Source: an uncultured Oscillospiraceae bacterium (GTDB taxonomy: Bacteria; Bacillota; Clostridia; Oscillospirales; Oscillospiraceae). Taken from it: a stretch of DNA of 16,689 nucleotides. Below are positions 5,937-11,551 of this stretch, in pieces. A model generated the notes under the pieces. The model saw only the letters and a list, made by a program, of their open reading frames with translations. It did no database searches and had not been told where the DNA came from. Within the stretch, counting starts at the first letter, position 1. Each line of letters opens with the position of its first letter. The stretch covers positions 1 to 16,689 of the forward strand of contig CAKTXB010000014.1 in NCBI GenBank assembly GCA_934630555.1, written 5' to 3'. A program made the position numbers and the translations under genes.

Positions 5937-6023
5937 TGGTGCCGGTGGCCGGACTCGAACCGGCACGCCATCGCTGGCGGTGGATTTTGAGTCCACTACG
6001 TCTACCAATTCCATCACACCGGC
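5937..6023 (-). tRNA. tRNA-Leu (anticodon CAA)
   Basis: The 87-nt gene folds as a class II tRNA. It has acceptor stem GCCGGTG/CACCGGC, discriminator A and an encoded CCA; a D arm with TGG and GGTAGAC; anticodon stem GTGGA/TCCAC around loop CTCAAAA (anticodon CAA, reads UUG); a long variable arm GCC-AGCGAT-GGC; and T arm GCCGG-TTCGAGT-CCGGC. The long variable arm and the anticodon identify leucine. It sits 37 nt after sigE on the same strand with its own promoter and terminator. Confidence 0.97.
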
Positions 6024-6035
6024 ATTACCAGAAGG

Positions 6036-6064
6036 ATTATACACCATCCGCCGGCAAATTTCAA
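6036..6064 (-). promoter_or_regulatory. Promoter of tRNA-Leu, overlapping the sigE stop codon
   Basis: TTGAAA (6059-6064), a 17-bp spacer, then a perfect TATAAT (6036-6041) on the minus strand. The -35 box includes the TGA stop of sigE. Transcription would start a few nucleotides before the mature tRNA 5' end at 6023. Confidence 0.75.
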
Positions 6065-6768
6065 GTACAGATCTGCCGCGAAATTTCGCGGCGCAAACGC
6101 AGCATAATGCGCTTTTCCAGCCGGGAGATATATGATTGCGAAATGCCCATCAGCTCCGCGACTTCTTTCTGCGTGCGCTCCTGCCTGCCGCCCAGACCAA
6201 AGCGCATCGTCACGATCTGCTTCTCCCGCTCCGGCAGGCGCTCCAGCGCCTCGCGCAGCAGCTGCCGGTCCACATCGTCCTCCATGGGGCGCATGACCGT
6301 GTCGCCGTCTGTGCCCAGAACATCGGAAAGCAGCAGCTCGTTGCCATCCCAATCGGTGTTGATCGGCTCGTCGAGCGACACCTCGGTTTTCTGGCCGGAA
6401 ATTTTGCGGATATACATGAGGATCTCATTTTCAATGCAGCGCGAAGAATACGTGGCCAGCTTGATGTTTTTGTCTGCCCGGAACGTGCCCACAGCCTTGA
6501 TCAGTCCGATCGTGCCGATGGAAATAAGGTCCTCAATATTCACGCCCGTGTTCTCAAACCGCCGCGCGATGTACACGACCAGCCGCAGATTACGCTCAAT
6601 GAGCGTCTTCCGGGCCGACTCGTCGCCCGCCGTCAGCCGTTCCAGCGCCGCGCGCTCCTCCTGCGGGCGCAGTGGCGGCGGCAGAATGTCGCTGCCGCCG
6701 ATGTACATTACCTTGGCCGGCTGCCACAGCCCCAGCATTTGCAGCAGCCGCCGGATGGTTTCGTTCAT
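6061..6768 (-). CDS. sigE: RNA polymerase sporulation sigma factor sigma-E (pro-form)
   Basis: The 235-aa sigma-70-family protein directs early mother-cell transcription during sporulation. It aligns almost throughout with B. subtilis sigma-[13 protein letters not shown] at 22-33, region 2 with [19 protein letters not shown] (57-75) and [16 protein letters not shown] (78-93), [16 protein letters not shown] (105-120), [16 protein letters not shown] (139-154), and region 4 with [13 protein letters not shown] (180-192) and the recognition helix [13 protein letters not shown] (208-220). The first ~19 residues ([19 protein letters not shown]) are an amphipathic pro-sequence, shorter than the 27 of B. 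subtilis, expected to be removed by SpoIIGA. The ATG at 6768 has AGGAGG 8 nt upstream, inside the end of spoIIGA, with a 4-nt gap between genes, so translation is probably coupled. sigG, which follows sigE in Bacillus, is absent here. Confidence 0.97.
   Translation of the reverse strand: MNETIRRLLQMLGLWQPAKVMYIGGSDILPPPLRPQEERAALERLTAGDESARKTLIERNLRLVVYIARRFENTGVNIEDLISIGTIGLIKAVGTFRADKNIKLATYSSRCIENEILMYIRKISGQKTEVSLDEPINTDWDGNELLLSDVLGTDGDTVMRPMEDDVDRQLLREALERLPEREKQIVTMRFGLGGRQERTQKEVAELMGISQSYISRLEKRIMLRLRREISRQICT
6075..6092. repeat. Perfect 18-bp palindrome inside the sigE 3' end
   Basis: GCCGCGAAATTTCGCGGC is fully self-complementary and encodes part of the last residues of sigma-E (around RREISRQ). 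It has no T-tract after it on the minus strand, so it is not a standard terminator; it could stabilise the mRNA end or bind a dimeric protein. Confidence 0.8.
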
Positions 6769-6772
6769 AGGA

Positions 6773-7615
6773 TCAGCCTCCTGTCAAAGCATCAAATGTT
6801 CCGCCGTCCGACACCGGCGTGGGTGAAAACGCCGCAAGCACCCGCCGGACGCGGCCGTTTTTCTCTGCCGCCTCGCAGCGCACCGCCAGCAGCAGTCCCG
6901 TCCGGGTGCCAACGGCGCGATAGGGAATGAGCCGAAAGCGCAGCGCCGGGTATTGCCCGGCCAGCCGGGTCATGAGCACGTCCGGCGCCGTGAGCTCCGC
7001 CGCCGTGAGCGCCGCGTCCGGCAGCAGCCGCGCCGCCGTCTGCCACGAAACGACCAGCACCGGCTCCCCCGTCATGGGGTCGCAGAGCGTGTTGCCCGTA
7101 TCGCGCAGCGCGCGCACCGGCGCGGCCGCGCCGGCAAGCAGGAGCGTCAGCGGCACGATCTGTTTGCCGCCGTGCTGAAACAGTCGTGCAAATACGCCCT
7201 GCGCCAGCAGATACACCGCCGCGGCCATCACAAGCAGGCCAAACGCGCTCACGGGATAATACGCGCTGCCGCCCAAAAGCAGCAGCCCCGTGCCAAACAG
7301 CTGCACGCACAGCAGCGCCAGCCCCGCAAACGCCGCTGCCAGTGCCAGCGTCAAAAGCCCCAGCCGTACCGTTTCCCGCCGCCAGCCGAACGCGCACAGC
7401 AGCATGAGCACCAGCAGCACGCCCTTCATCCCCGCCGTCTGCAAAAACCCGAGCGCCGGCATGAGCGCCAGCGCGGCATACGCCCCGCCAAGCCCCGCCG
7501 CAAGCCCCACGCGCCACAGCTTTGCAGGCGTGCCCGTCAGGCGGCACGCGGCGCGCAGCAGCAGATAATCCAGCGCTGCGTTCAGCGCGAACAGCTCGTC
7601 AACATATACCGTCAT
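6773..7615 (-). CDS. spoIIGA: Sporulation sigma-E factor-processing peptidase SpoIIGA
   Basis: This membrane-embedded aspartic protease activates pro-sigma-E, encoded just downstream. From the ATG at 7615 it is 280 aa. The N-terminal half holds about five hydrophobic segments (roughly 8-24, 36-57, 62-78, 84-105, 122-142) and the C-terminal half is the protease domain, with the family motif [10 protein letters not shown] (catalytic Asp172 in DTGN) followed by [12 protein letters not shown]. The C-terminal domain carries the expected [12 protein letters not shown] segment around residues 226-237. The open frame starts upstream at 7663, but those extra residues (MPRGVYFVHRGRGGAR) do not look like the family. 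The ATG at 7615 ([12 protein letters not shown]) has a GGGAGGGG ribosome binding site and matches a family start. The TGA stop lies 4 nt before sigE. Confidence 0.95.
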   Translation of the reverse strand: MTVYVDELFALNAALDYLLLRAACRLTGTPAKLWRVGLAAGLGGAYAALALMPALGFLQTAGMKGVLLVLMLLCAFGWRRETVRLGLLTLALAAAFAGLALLCVQLFGTGLLLLGGSAYYPVSAFGLLVMAAAVYLLAQGVFARLFQHGGKQIVPLTLLLAGAAAPVRALRDTGNTLCDPMTGEPVLVVSWQTAARLLPDAALTAAELTAPDVLMTRLAGQYPALRFRLIPYRAVGTRTGLLLAVRCEAAEKNGRVRRVLAAFSPTPVSDGGTFDALTGG

Positions 7616-7644
7616 CCGCGCCCCTCCCCGCCCCCGATGGACAA

Positions 7645-7679
7645 AGTATACGCCGCGCGGCATAAAAAACAGGTCGCAA
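7645..7679 (-). promoter_or_regulatory. Tentative spoIIGA promoter with wide spacing
   Basis: A TATACT (7645-7650) lies about 30 nt before the spoIIGA ATG. No -35 box is seen at 17 bp, but TTGCGA (7674-7679) is 23 bp away, inside the rarA/DUF951 terminator stem. In B. subtilis the Spo0A-activated spoIIG promoter has an unusual 22-bp spacing, so this may be the equivalent. No clear Spo0A box (TGTCGAA) was found. Confidence 0.3.
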
Positions 7680-7700
7680 TTCCAGCATGGAACTGCGACC
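7664..7700 (-). terminator. Terminator of the rarA-DUF951 operon
   Basis: On the minus strand GGTCGCAGTTCC pairs with GGAATTGCGACC (one G-U pair, 5-nt loop) and is followed by TGTTTTTT. It lies 22 nt after the DUF951 stop and just upstream of spoIIGA, insulating the sporulation operon. Confidence 0.92.
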
Positions 7701-7721
7701 TTCGCTCGTCCGGTTTCCCGT

Positions 7722-7916
7722 TTATTTTTCTGCGGCGTCTGCGCGCTCGATCTGGCGGATGTTCTTCTCCGCCTTGCTGCGCGGCAGCATGACCTCGTGC
7801 CCGCAGCCGGTGCAGCGCAGGCGGAAGTCCATGCCCGTGCGCAGCACGAGCCAGCGGCGGCTGCCGCAGGGATGCTCTTTTTTCATCACCAGAATATCGC
7901 CCAGCCGAACGTCCAT
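7722..7916 (-). CDS. DUF951 family protein (YyzM-like)
   Basis: This 64-aa protein matches the short Firmicutes DUF951 family nearly end to end: DVRLGDILVMKKEHPCG at 2-18, RWLVLRTGMDFRLRC at 21-35, TGCGHEVMLPRSKAEKNI at 36-53. Three conserved Cys (in HPCG and CTGCG) suggest a metal-binding or structural role, and the biochemical function is unknown. In many Firmicutes the gene lies near chromosome-maintenance genes such as parB or S6; here it follows rarA by 10 nt. The frame continues upstream into rarA, but the ATG at 7916 (MDVRLGD) is the conserved start. Cotranscription with rarA and a shared terminator are clear. Confidence 0.9.
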   Translation of the reverse strand: MDVRLGDILVMKKEHPCGSRRWLVLRTGMDFRLRCTGCGHEVMLPRSKAEKNIRQIERADAAEK

Positions 7917-7926
7917 ACGCTGCGCC

Positions 7927-9189
7927 TCACTTTCCCTTGATCTCATCCCAGTACCGCTTGGCGGCCTGTTCGGTCTTGTTGTCGCCCGGCACGTAATACT
8001 GCGTGCCCACCAGCGCGTCGGGCAGATACTGCTGCCGCACCCAGTGGCCGGGGTAGTTGTGCGGATAAAGATAGCCCTGCTCGCGTTCAAAGCCCGTGCC
8101 GTCGGCGTGCACATTTTGCAGCTCGCGCGGGATCGGACCGGTCTTTCCCTTTTTCACATCCGCCATGGCCGCGTCAATGGCCATGCAGCCGGAGTTGGAC
8201 TTCGGCGCGGTGGCCAGCAGAATGACCGCGTCCGCCAGCGGCAGTCTGGCCTCCGGCAGGCCCAGCTGCAATGCGCTGTCCACGCACGCCTTCACAATGG
8301 CAATGGCCTGCGGATAGGCAAGGCCGATGTCCTCCGCCGCCGAGCACAAAATGCGCCGGCAGGCTGACGGCAGGTCGCCCGCCTCCAAAAACCGCGCCAG
8401 ATAGTGCACCGCCGCGTCGGGGTCCGAGCCGCGGATGGACTTCATAAGCGCCGACAGCGCGTCAAAATGCGCGTCGCCGTCGCGGTCATAGCGCATGGCG
8501 GCCCGCTGGGAAAGTGCCTTGGCGTCCTCCAGGGTGAGCTTCAGCACACCGTTTTCCGATCTGCCCGCGGCAAACAGCAGCTCCACGGCGTTCATGGCCT
8601 TGCGCATATCGCCGCCGCACGCGTAGCAGACGTGCTCCAGCACGCCGTCCTCCAGCTGCGGCGTCACGCCCTGCTGCGCCGCCAGATAGTCGATGGCGCG
8701 CTGCACGCCGGGCTGCGCCGCCGCAGGCGTGATGGGCTTGAACTCAAACACCGTAGACCGCGAGAGGATGGCGTTGTATACATAAAAATACGGATTCTCC
8801 GTTGTGGACGCGATGAGCGTGATCTTGCCGTTTTCAATGTATTCCAGCAGCGTCTGCTGCTGTTTTTTGCTGAAATACTGGATCTCGTCCAGATACAGCA
8901 GCACGCCGTTCGGCGCTAAAAACGTGTCCAGCTGGGCGTATATCTCCTTAATATCGCCCGTAGAGGCCGTGGTGGCGTTAAGGCGGCACAGCTTGCGCTG
9001 CGTCTTGGCCGCGATGATGTTCGCCACCGTCGTCTTGCCCGTGCCGGATGGACCGTAGAAGATCATGTTCGGCACATGGCCCGACTCGATGAGCCGCCGC
9101 AGCAGCCCGCCCGGGCCTAAAATATGTTCCTGTCCGCAGACGTCTGAAAGCTCCCGCGGACGCAGCGCGTCCGCCAGCGGCTGATACAT
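7927..9189 (-). CDS. rarA: Replication-associated recombination protein A (RarA/MgsA AAA+ ATPase)
   Basis: This 420-aa clamp-loader-like AAA+ ATPase acts at stalled replication forks with SSB. The order of domains is the usual one: PLADALRPRELSDVCGQEHILG at the start (the family R-P-x-x-x-D-V-x-G-Q-x-H element), Walker A GPSGTGKT at 46-53, Walker B LLYLDE at 97-102 followed by IQYFSKKQQ, sensor 1 IASTTENP at 126-133, and sensor 2 GGDMRKAMN near 213-221. A C-terminal tetramerisation region holds SIRGSDPDAAVHYLARFLEAGD, AEDIGLAYPQA, and GYLYPHNYPGHW. Length is typical. The ATG at 9189 has GGGGAGG 7 nt upstream. Its promoter is back-to-back with that of nth, and it leads the two-gene unit with DUF951. 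The name is secure from overall similarity; the role is taken from studied homologues. Confidence 0.96.
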   Translation of the reverse strand: MYQPLADALRPRELSDVCGQEHILGPGGLLRRLIESGHVPNMIFYGPSGTGKTTVANIIAAKTQRKLCRLNATTASTGDIKEIYAQLDTFLAPNGVLLYLDEIQYFSKKQQQTLLEYIENGKITLIASTTENPYFYVYNAILSRSTVFEFKPITPAAAQPGVQRAIDYLAAQQGVTPQLEDGVLEHVCYACGGDMRKAMNAVELLFAAGRSENGVLKLTLEDAKALSQRAAMRYDRDGDAHFDALSALMKSIRGSDPDAAVHYLARFLEAGDLPSACRRILCSAAEDIGLAYPQAIAIVKACVDSALQLGLPEARLPLADAVILLATAPKSNSGCMAIDAAMADVKKGKTGPIPRELQNVHADGTGFEREQGYLYPHNYPGHWVRQQYLPDALVGTQYYVPGDNKTEQAAKRYWDEIKGK

Positions 9190-9229
9190 ACACGTGCCTC
9201 CCCTGTCGTTTTTGTCGCTTGCAGCCTAT

Positions 9230-9258
9230 ATTATACGGGATTTTGCAGGCGGTTGCAA
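9230..9258 (-). promoter_or_regulatory. Promoter of rarA
   Basis: On the minus strand TTGCAA (9253-9258), a 17-bp spacer and a perfect TATAAT (9230-9235), leaving a leader of about 35 nt before the ATG at 9189. Confidence 0.8.
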
Positions 9259-9266
9259 GCATCCGC

Positions 9267-9295
9267 TTGCCCGCGCGCGGGAAATGTGCTATGCT
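9267..9295 (+). promoter_or_regulatory. Promoter of nth
   Basis: TTGCCC (9267-9272), a 17-bp spacer and TATGCT (9290-9295). Its -35 box is only 8 bp from the -35 box of the rarA promoter on the other strand. Confidence 0.65.
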
Positions 9296-9324
9296 GTAGA
9301 AAATGAGTGAAACGAGGCATTTCC

Positions 9325-9960
9325 ATGGACATCTCCGAACGCGTGGCCGGCGTCATAGACGCGCTCAAGCGCGACTATCCCGACCCGCACTGCGCGCTGC
9401 ACTATCAAAAGGACTATGAGCTGATGATCGCCGTGCGGCTGTCGGCCCAGTGTACCGACGCGCGCGTGAATCTCGTCACCCCGGCGCTGTTTGCGCGTTA
9501 TCCCACGCTGGACGCGTTTGCGGAAGCGGACGTGGCCGAGGTCGAGGACTATGTGCGCACGTGCGGCTTTTTCCACCACAAGGCGCGCGACATCGTGCTG
9601 GCCTGCCAGATGCTGCGCACAGAATACGGCGGCCGCGTGCCAAACAGCATGGACGCGCTGCTGCGCCTGCCGGGCGTGGGGCGCAAAACAGCCAATCTCC
9701 TGCTGGGCGATCTGTACGGCGTGCCGGGCTCGGTCGTGTGCGACACGCACTGCATCCGCATCTGCGGCAAGCTCGGGCTGTCTTCCGGCAAGGAGCCGGA
9801 AAAGGTGGAGCGTCAGCTGCGCGCCATTCTGCCGCCGGAGGAGTCATCCGACTTCTGCCACCGCATCGTGCTCCATGGCCGCGCCGTCTGCACTGCCCGC
9901 GCACCCAAGTGCGATCTATGCAGCCTGCGCCCGTTCTGCAAAGCCTTCACAGGCGACTGA
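9325..9960 (+). CDS. nth: Endonuclease III (DNA glycosylase/AP lyase)
   Basis: This base-excision repair enzyme of 211 aa removes oxidised pyrimidines and cuts at the abasic site. The helix-hairpin-helix LLRLPGVGRKTANLLLGDLYG spans 112-132 and includes catalytic Lys121; the catalytic Asp140 is in VCDTHCIRI. The C-terminal [4Fe-4S] cluster ligands are Cys189, Cys196, Cys199 and Cys205, in the exact C-x6-C-x2-C-x5-C spacing. The N-terminal LMIAVRLSAQCTDARVN (33-49) is the family's conserved segment. A GTG at 9307 would add six residues, but the ATG at 9325 is preferred because GAGG sits 8 nt before it and the protein then begins at the family's usual position. It has its own promoter and a terminator at 9969, so it appears monocistronic. 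Confidence 0.96.
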   Translation: MDISERVAGVIDALKRDYPDPHCALHYQKDYELMIAVRLSAQCTDARVNLVTPALFARYPTLDAFAEADVAEVEDYVRTCGFFHHKARDIVLACQMLRTEYGGRVPNSMDALLRLPGVGRKTANLLLGDLYGVPGSVVCDTHCIRICGKLGLSSGKEPEKVERQLRAILPPEESSDFCHRIVLHGRAVCTARAPKCDLCSLRPFCKAFTGD

Positions 9961-9968
9961 GCCTGCAT

Positions 9969-10013
9969 AAAGCCGCCGTCCGCGTGCAAGATCGCACGCG
10001 GACGGCGGCTTTT
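9969..10013. terminator. Bidirectional terminator between nth and the prepilin operon
   Basis: AAAGCCGCCGTCCGCGTGC and its exact complement form a 19-bp stem with a 6-nt loop. On the plus strand the stem ends in TTTTC; on the minus strand it ends in TTTAT. It lies 8 nt after the nth stop and 24 nt from the last prepilin-like gene, so it can serve both converging units. Confidence 0.9.
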
Positions 10014-10037
10014 CTGTCTTATGGTCCCGTATCCGTC

Positions 10038-10565
10038 CTATCCGCCGCCTGTTTCCGTGCCGCCGGGGAGCGCAGCCGGCACATTGAGCTGCCGCACTTC
10101 AAATTCCGTCTGCGCCAGCGCGCCGTCTGTCCGCTGCGCGCCATACACGGTGATCTGCGCCGAAAATACGCGCGTCGCAGCGTCATAGCCTGTCAGCTCT
10201 ACCGTGGCCTGCAAGCCGTTCGGATAAGCCCGGTCGGGCAGCAGCTTGCTGCCGCCCAGCAGCACATGCCCCTTCGTATCCTCCGAAAATCCGGCATAGG
10301 CCGCCTCGCCGTAGCTCCGGCTGAAAAAGCCGGTGGGCTTGCCATCCGCGTCCAGCTGGATCGTGCCGGCGTAGCGCAGCTCGTCACTGACGCTCGTTTG
10401 CAGCGTTGACAGCAGCGTCTGCGCCTGCGAGGCCGCCATGGAGCGCTCAAACGCCGTCACGGCGATCTTCGTACCCGTCACCAGCAGTGTGCCAAGCAGC
10501 AGCATGACCACAACGGCGCACAGCAGCTCCACCAGCGTAAAGCCGCGCTCGTTCTGCTTTGTCAT
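10038..10565 (-). CDS. Prepilin-like protein, PilW/GspJ type
   Basis: The 175-aa protein carries a class III prepilin signal: MTKQNERG, then FTLVELL with cleavage expected between Gly8 and Phe9 and Glu at position +5 of the mature protein. A hydrophobic helix of about 25 residues follows (about 14-40). The remainder, about 41-175, is a soluble domain with SQAQTLLSTLQTSVSDELRYAG, typical of minor pilins of the PilW/GspJ/ComGF type. The GTG at 10574 overlaps the AGGAGG ribosome binding site, so the ATG at 10565, 8 nt after it, is the start. It is the last gene of the operon, 15 nt after the PilV-like gene. It would need a prepilin peptidase and an assembly ATPase/platform encoded elsewhere. The prepilin assignment is firm; the PilW/GspJ match rests on general form and order. 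Confidence 0.8.
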   Translation of the reverse strand: MTKQNERGFTLVELLCAVVVMLLLGTLLVTGTKIAVTAFERSMAASQAQTLLSTLQTSVSDELRYAGTIQLDADGKPTGFFSRSYGEAAYAGFSEDTKGHVLLGGSKLLPDRAYPNGLQATVELTGYDAATRVFSAQITVYGAQRTDGALAQTEFEVRQLNVPAALPGGTETGGG

Positions 10566-10580
10566 GCCGTCCACCTCCTG

Positions 10581-10862
10581 TCAGGGTGCTGCTGTGTAAT
10601 AGTGATAGCCGTTCGGGTCGACCCATTCCGTGGCCAGCACGGTCTCAGTCGTAAAATCATCCGTGACCTCCAGCTCCAGCGGCTGCGTCTGCTCCGCCGC
10701 CCCGGAGTAGTGGAACGACACGTCTGTCTTGGCCACCGCCGCGTTCAGCCTGGCCGCCGATGCAATGGCGTTTGCCAAAAACAGCAGCACCAGCACCGCG
10801 ATCAGCAGCGCCGCCAGCGTTTCCGTCAGCGTTTCGCCCCGGTTTTTGCGCAGTTTTTTCAT
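10581..10862 (-). CDS. Short prepilin-like protein, PilV/GspI type
   Basis: The 93-aa protein begins MKKLRKNRG, then ETLTETLAALLIAVLVLLFLA. Cleavage is expected after Gly9; the mature protein would start with Glu instead of Phe, but Glu at +5 (Glu14) is kept, as in true pilins. About 24 hydrophobic residues (15-38) are followed by a short soluble part (SFHYSGAAEQTQPLELEV, then TEWVDPNGYHYYTAAP at the end). The ATG at 10862 has GGAGG 7 nt upstream. It overlaps the preceding gene in an ATGA arrangement, a sign of coupled translation. By length and position in the set it resembles PilV/GspI/ComGE. The upstream part of the open frame (to 10898) lies inside the preceding gene and is not translated in this view. 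Confidence 0.72.
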   Translation of the reverse strand: MKKLRKNRGETLTETLAALLIAVLVLLFLANAIASAARLNAAVAKTDVSFHYSGAAEQTQPLELEVTDDFTTETVLATEWVDPNGYHYYTAAP

Positions 10863-11530
10863 GTGCCGTCCTCCCGCGCAAGGCTCGCGTCGCTCCAAAT
10901 AAAGTCCGTCGTTACGACCTCTTTATAATAAAGGCCGTCCTCCGTTGTCAGCACGCGCCGCGTCTCGCTGCCGACCATCGTCAGGCGCATCCGGCATTTG
11001 TGTGCGTCCGTGCCGCCGGTGAACCAGACCGTCAGCGTATAGGCCGTCGTGTTCTCGTCCTCCGGCTGGCAGGTAAGATACAGTTCGCCGGTCACATCTG
11101 CATACACACGCTCCGCCGTGTCCGCTGGCTTTGCCCGGATGGTAAACGTCCGGTGATACGTCAGATTCGATCCCAGCTTCACCTGCCGGATGGCCTCATT
11201 CATCAAAAATGCAAAGTCGCCCGTCGCCGGCTCGGTGTCATTGGACACGTGCTGATAGACCAGCTGCTTTTCCGGGTCATAATACAGCGTCACTGTGCGC
11301 GTCTGATAGTTGCCGCTGCCATTTTGCACGCTGTCGCGCAGCAGCTCCGCCGCGGAGGATACCGTCAGATACGTCTGCTGCTGTGCCCGGTCTGCGCGCA
11401 CACGCGTCTGCGCCGACACAGCAGCCGCAACGATCACCGCGCTCACCATCGCCGCCACCAGAAACAGCAGCAGCGCCATGAGCATGGAAGCGCCGCGGCG
11501 GCTTTGCAGTTTGTTCTTCAGCCGCTTCAT
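10859..11530 (-). CDS. Prepilin-like protein, PilX/GspK type
   Basis: The 223-aa protein starts MKRLKNKLQSRRG, then ASMLMALLLFLVAAMVSAVI. This is the N-terminal pattern of PilX and GspK, which keep the Gly cleavage site and helix but lack Glu at +5 (Met here). Such proteins sit at the very tip of pili and pseudopili, since Glu5 is needed only to contact the next subunit above. The soluble part has a mixed alpha/beta look (YLTVSSAAELLRDSV at 54-68, YQTRTVTLYYDPEKQLVY at 75-92). The ATG at 11530 has AAGGAGG 8 nt before it and lies 21 nt after the giant protein's stop; its TGA overlaps the next ATG. Tip placement is inferred from the family, not shown by the sequence. Confidence 0.75.
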   Translation of the reverse strand: MKRLKNKLQSRRGASMLMALLLFLVAAMVSAVIVAAAVSAQTRVRADRAQQQTYLTVSSAAELLRDSVQNGSGNYQTRTVTLYYDPEKQLVYQHVSNDTEPATGDFAFLMNEAIRQVKLGSNLTYHRTFTIRAKPADTAERVYADVTGELYLTCQPEDENTTAYTLTVWFTGGTDAHKCRMRLTMVGSETRRVLTTEDGLYYKEVVTTDFIWSDASLAREDGT

Positions 11531-11551
11531 CGCAGCATCCTCCTTCCGGCA

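Noticed and set aside
5468..5971. Short minus-strand proteins containing KSSLTSSVAPPLQN-like or RRSSSPKRERFAGLH-like strings
   Set aside because: They arise because the 149-bp repeat is open in several frames; the same bases give different peptides, one begins inside the tRNA, and none has a ribosome binding site.
5819..6826. Plus-strand frame of 335 codons across the repeat, the tRNA and sigE
   Set aside because: It reads through the complement of tRNA-Leu (the classic spurious AGLEPAR string) and antisense to sigE, so it is not a gene.
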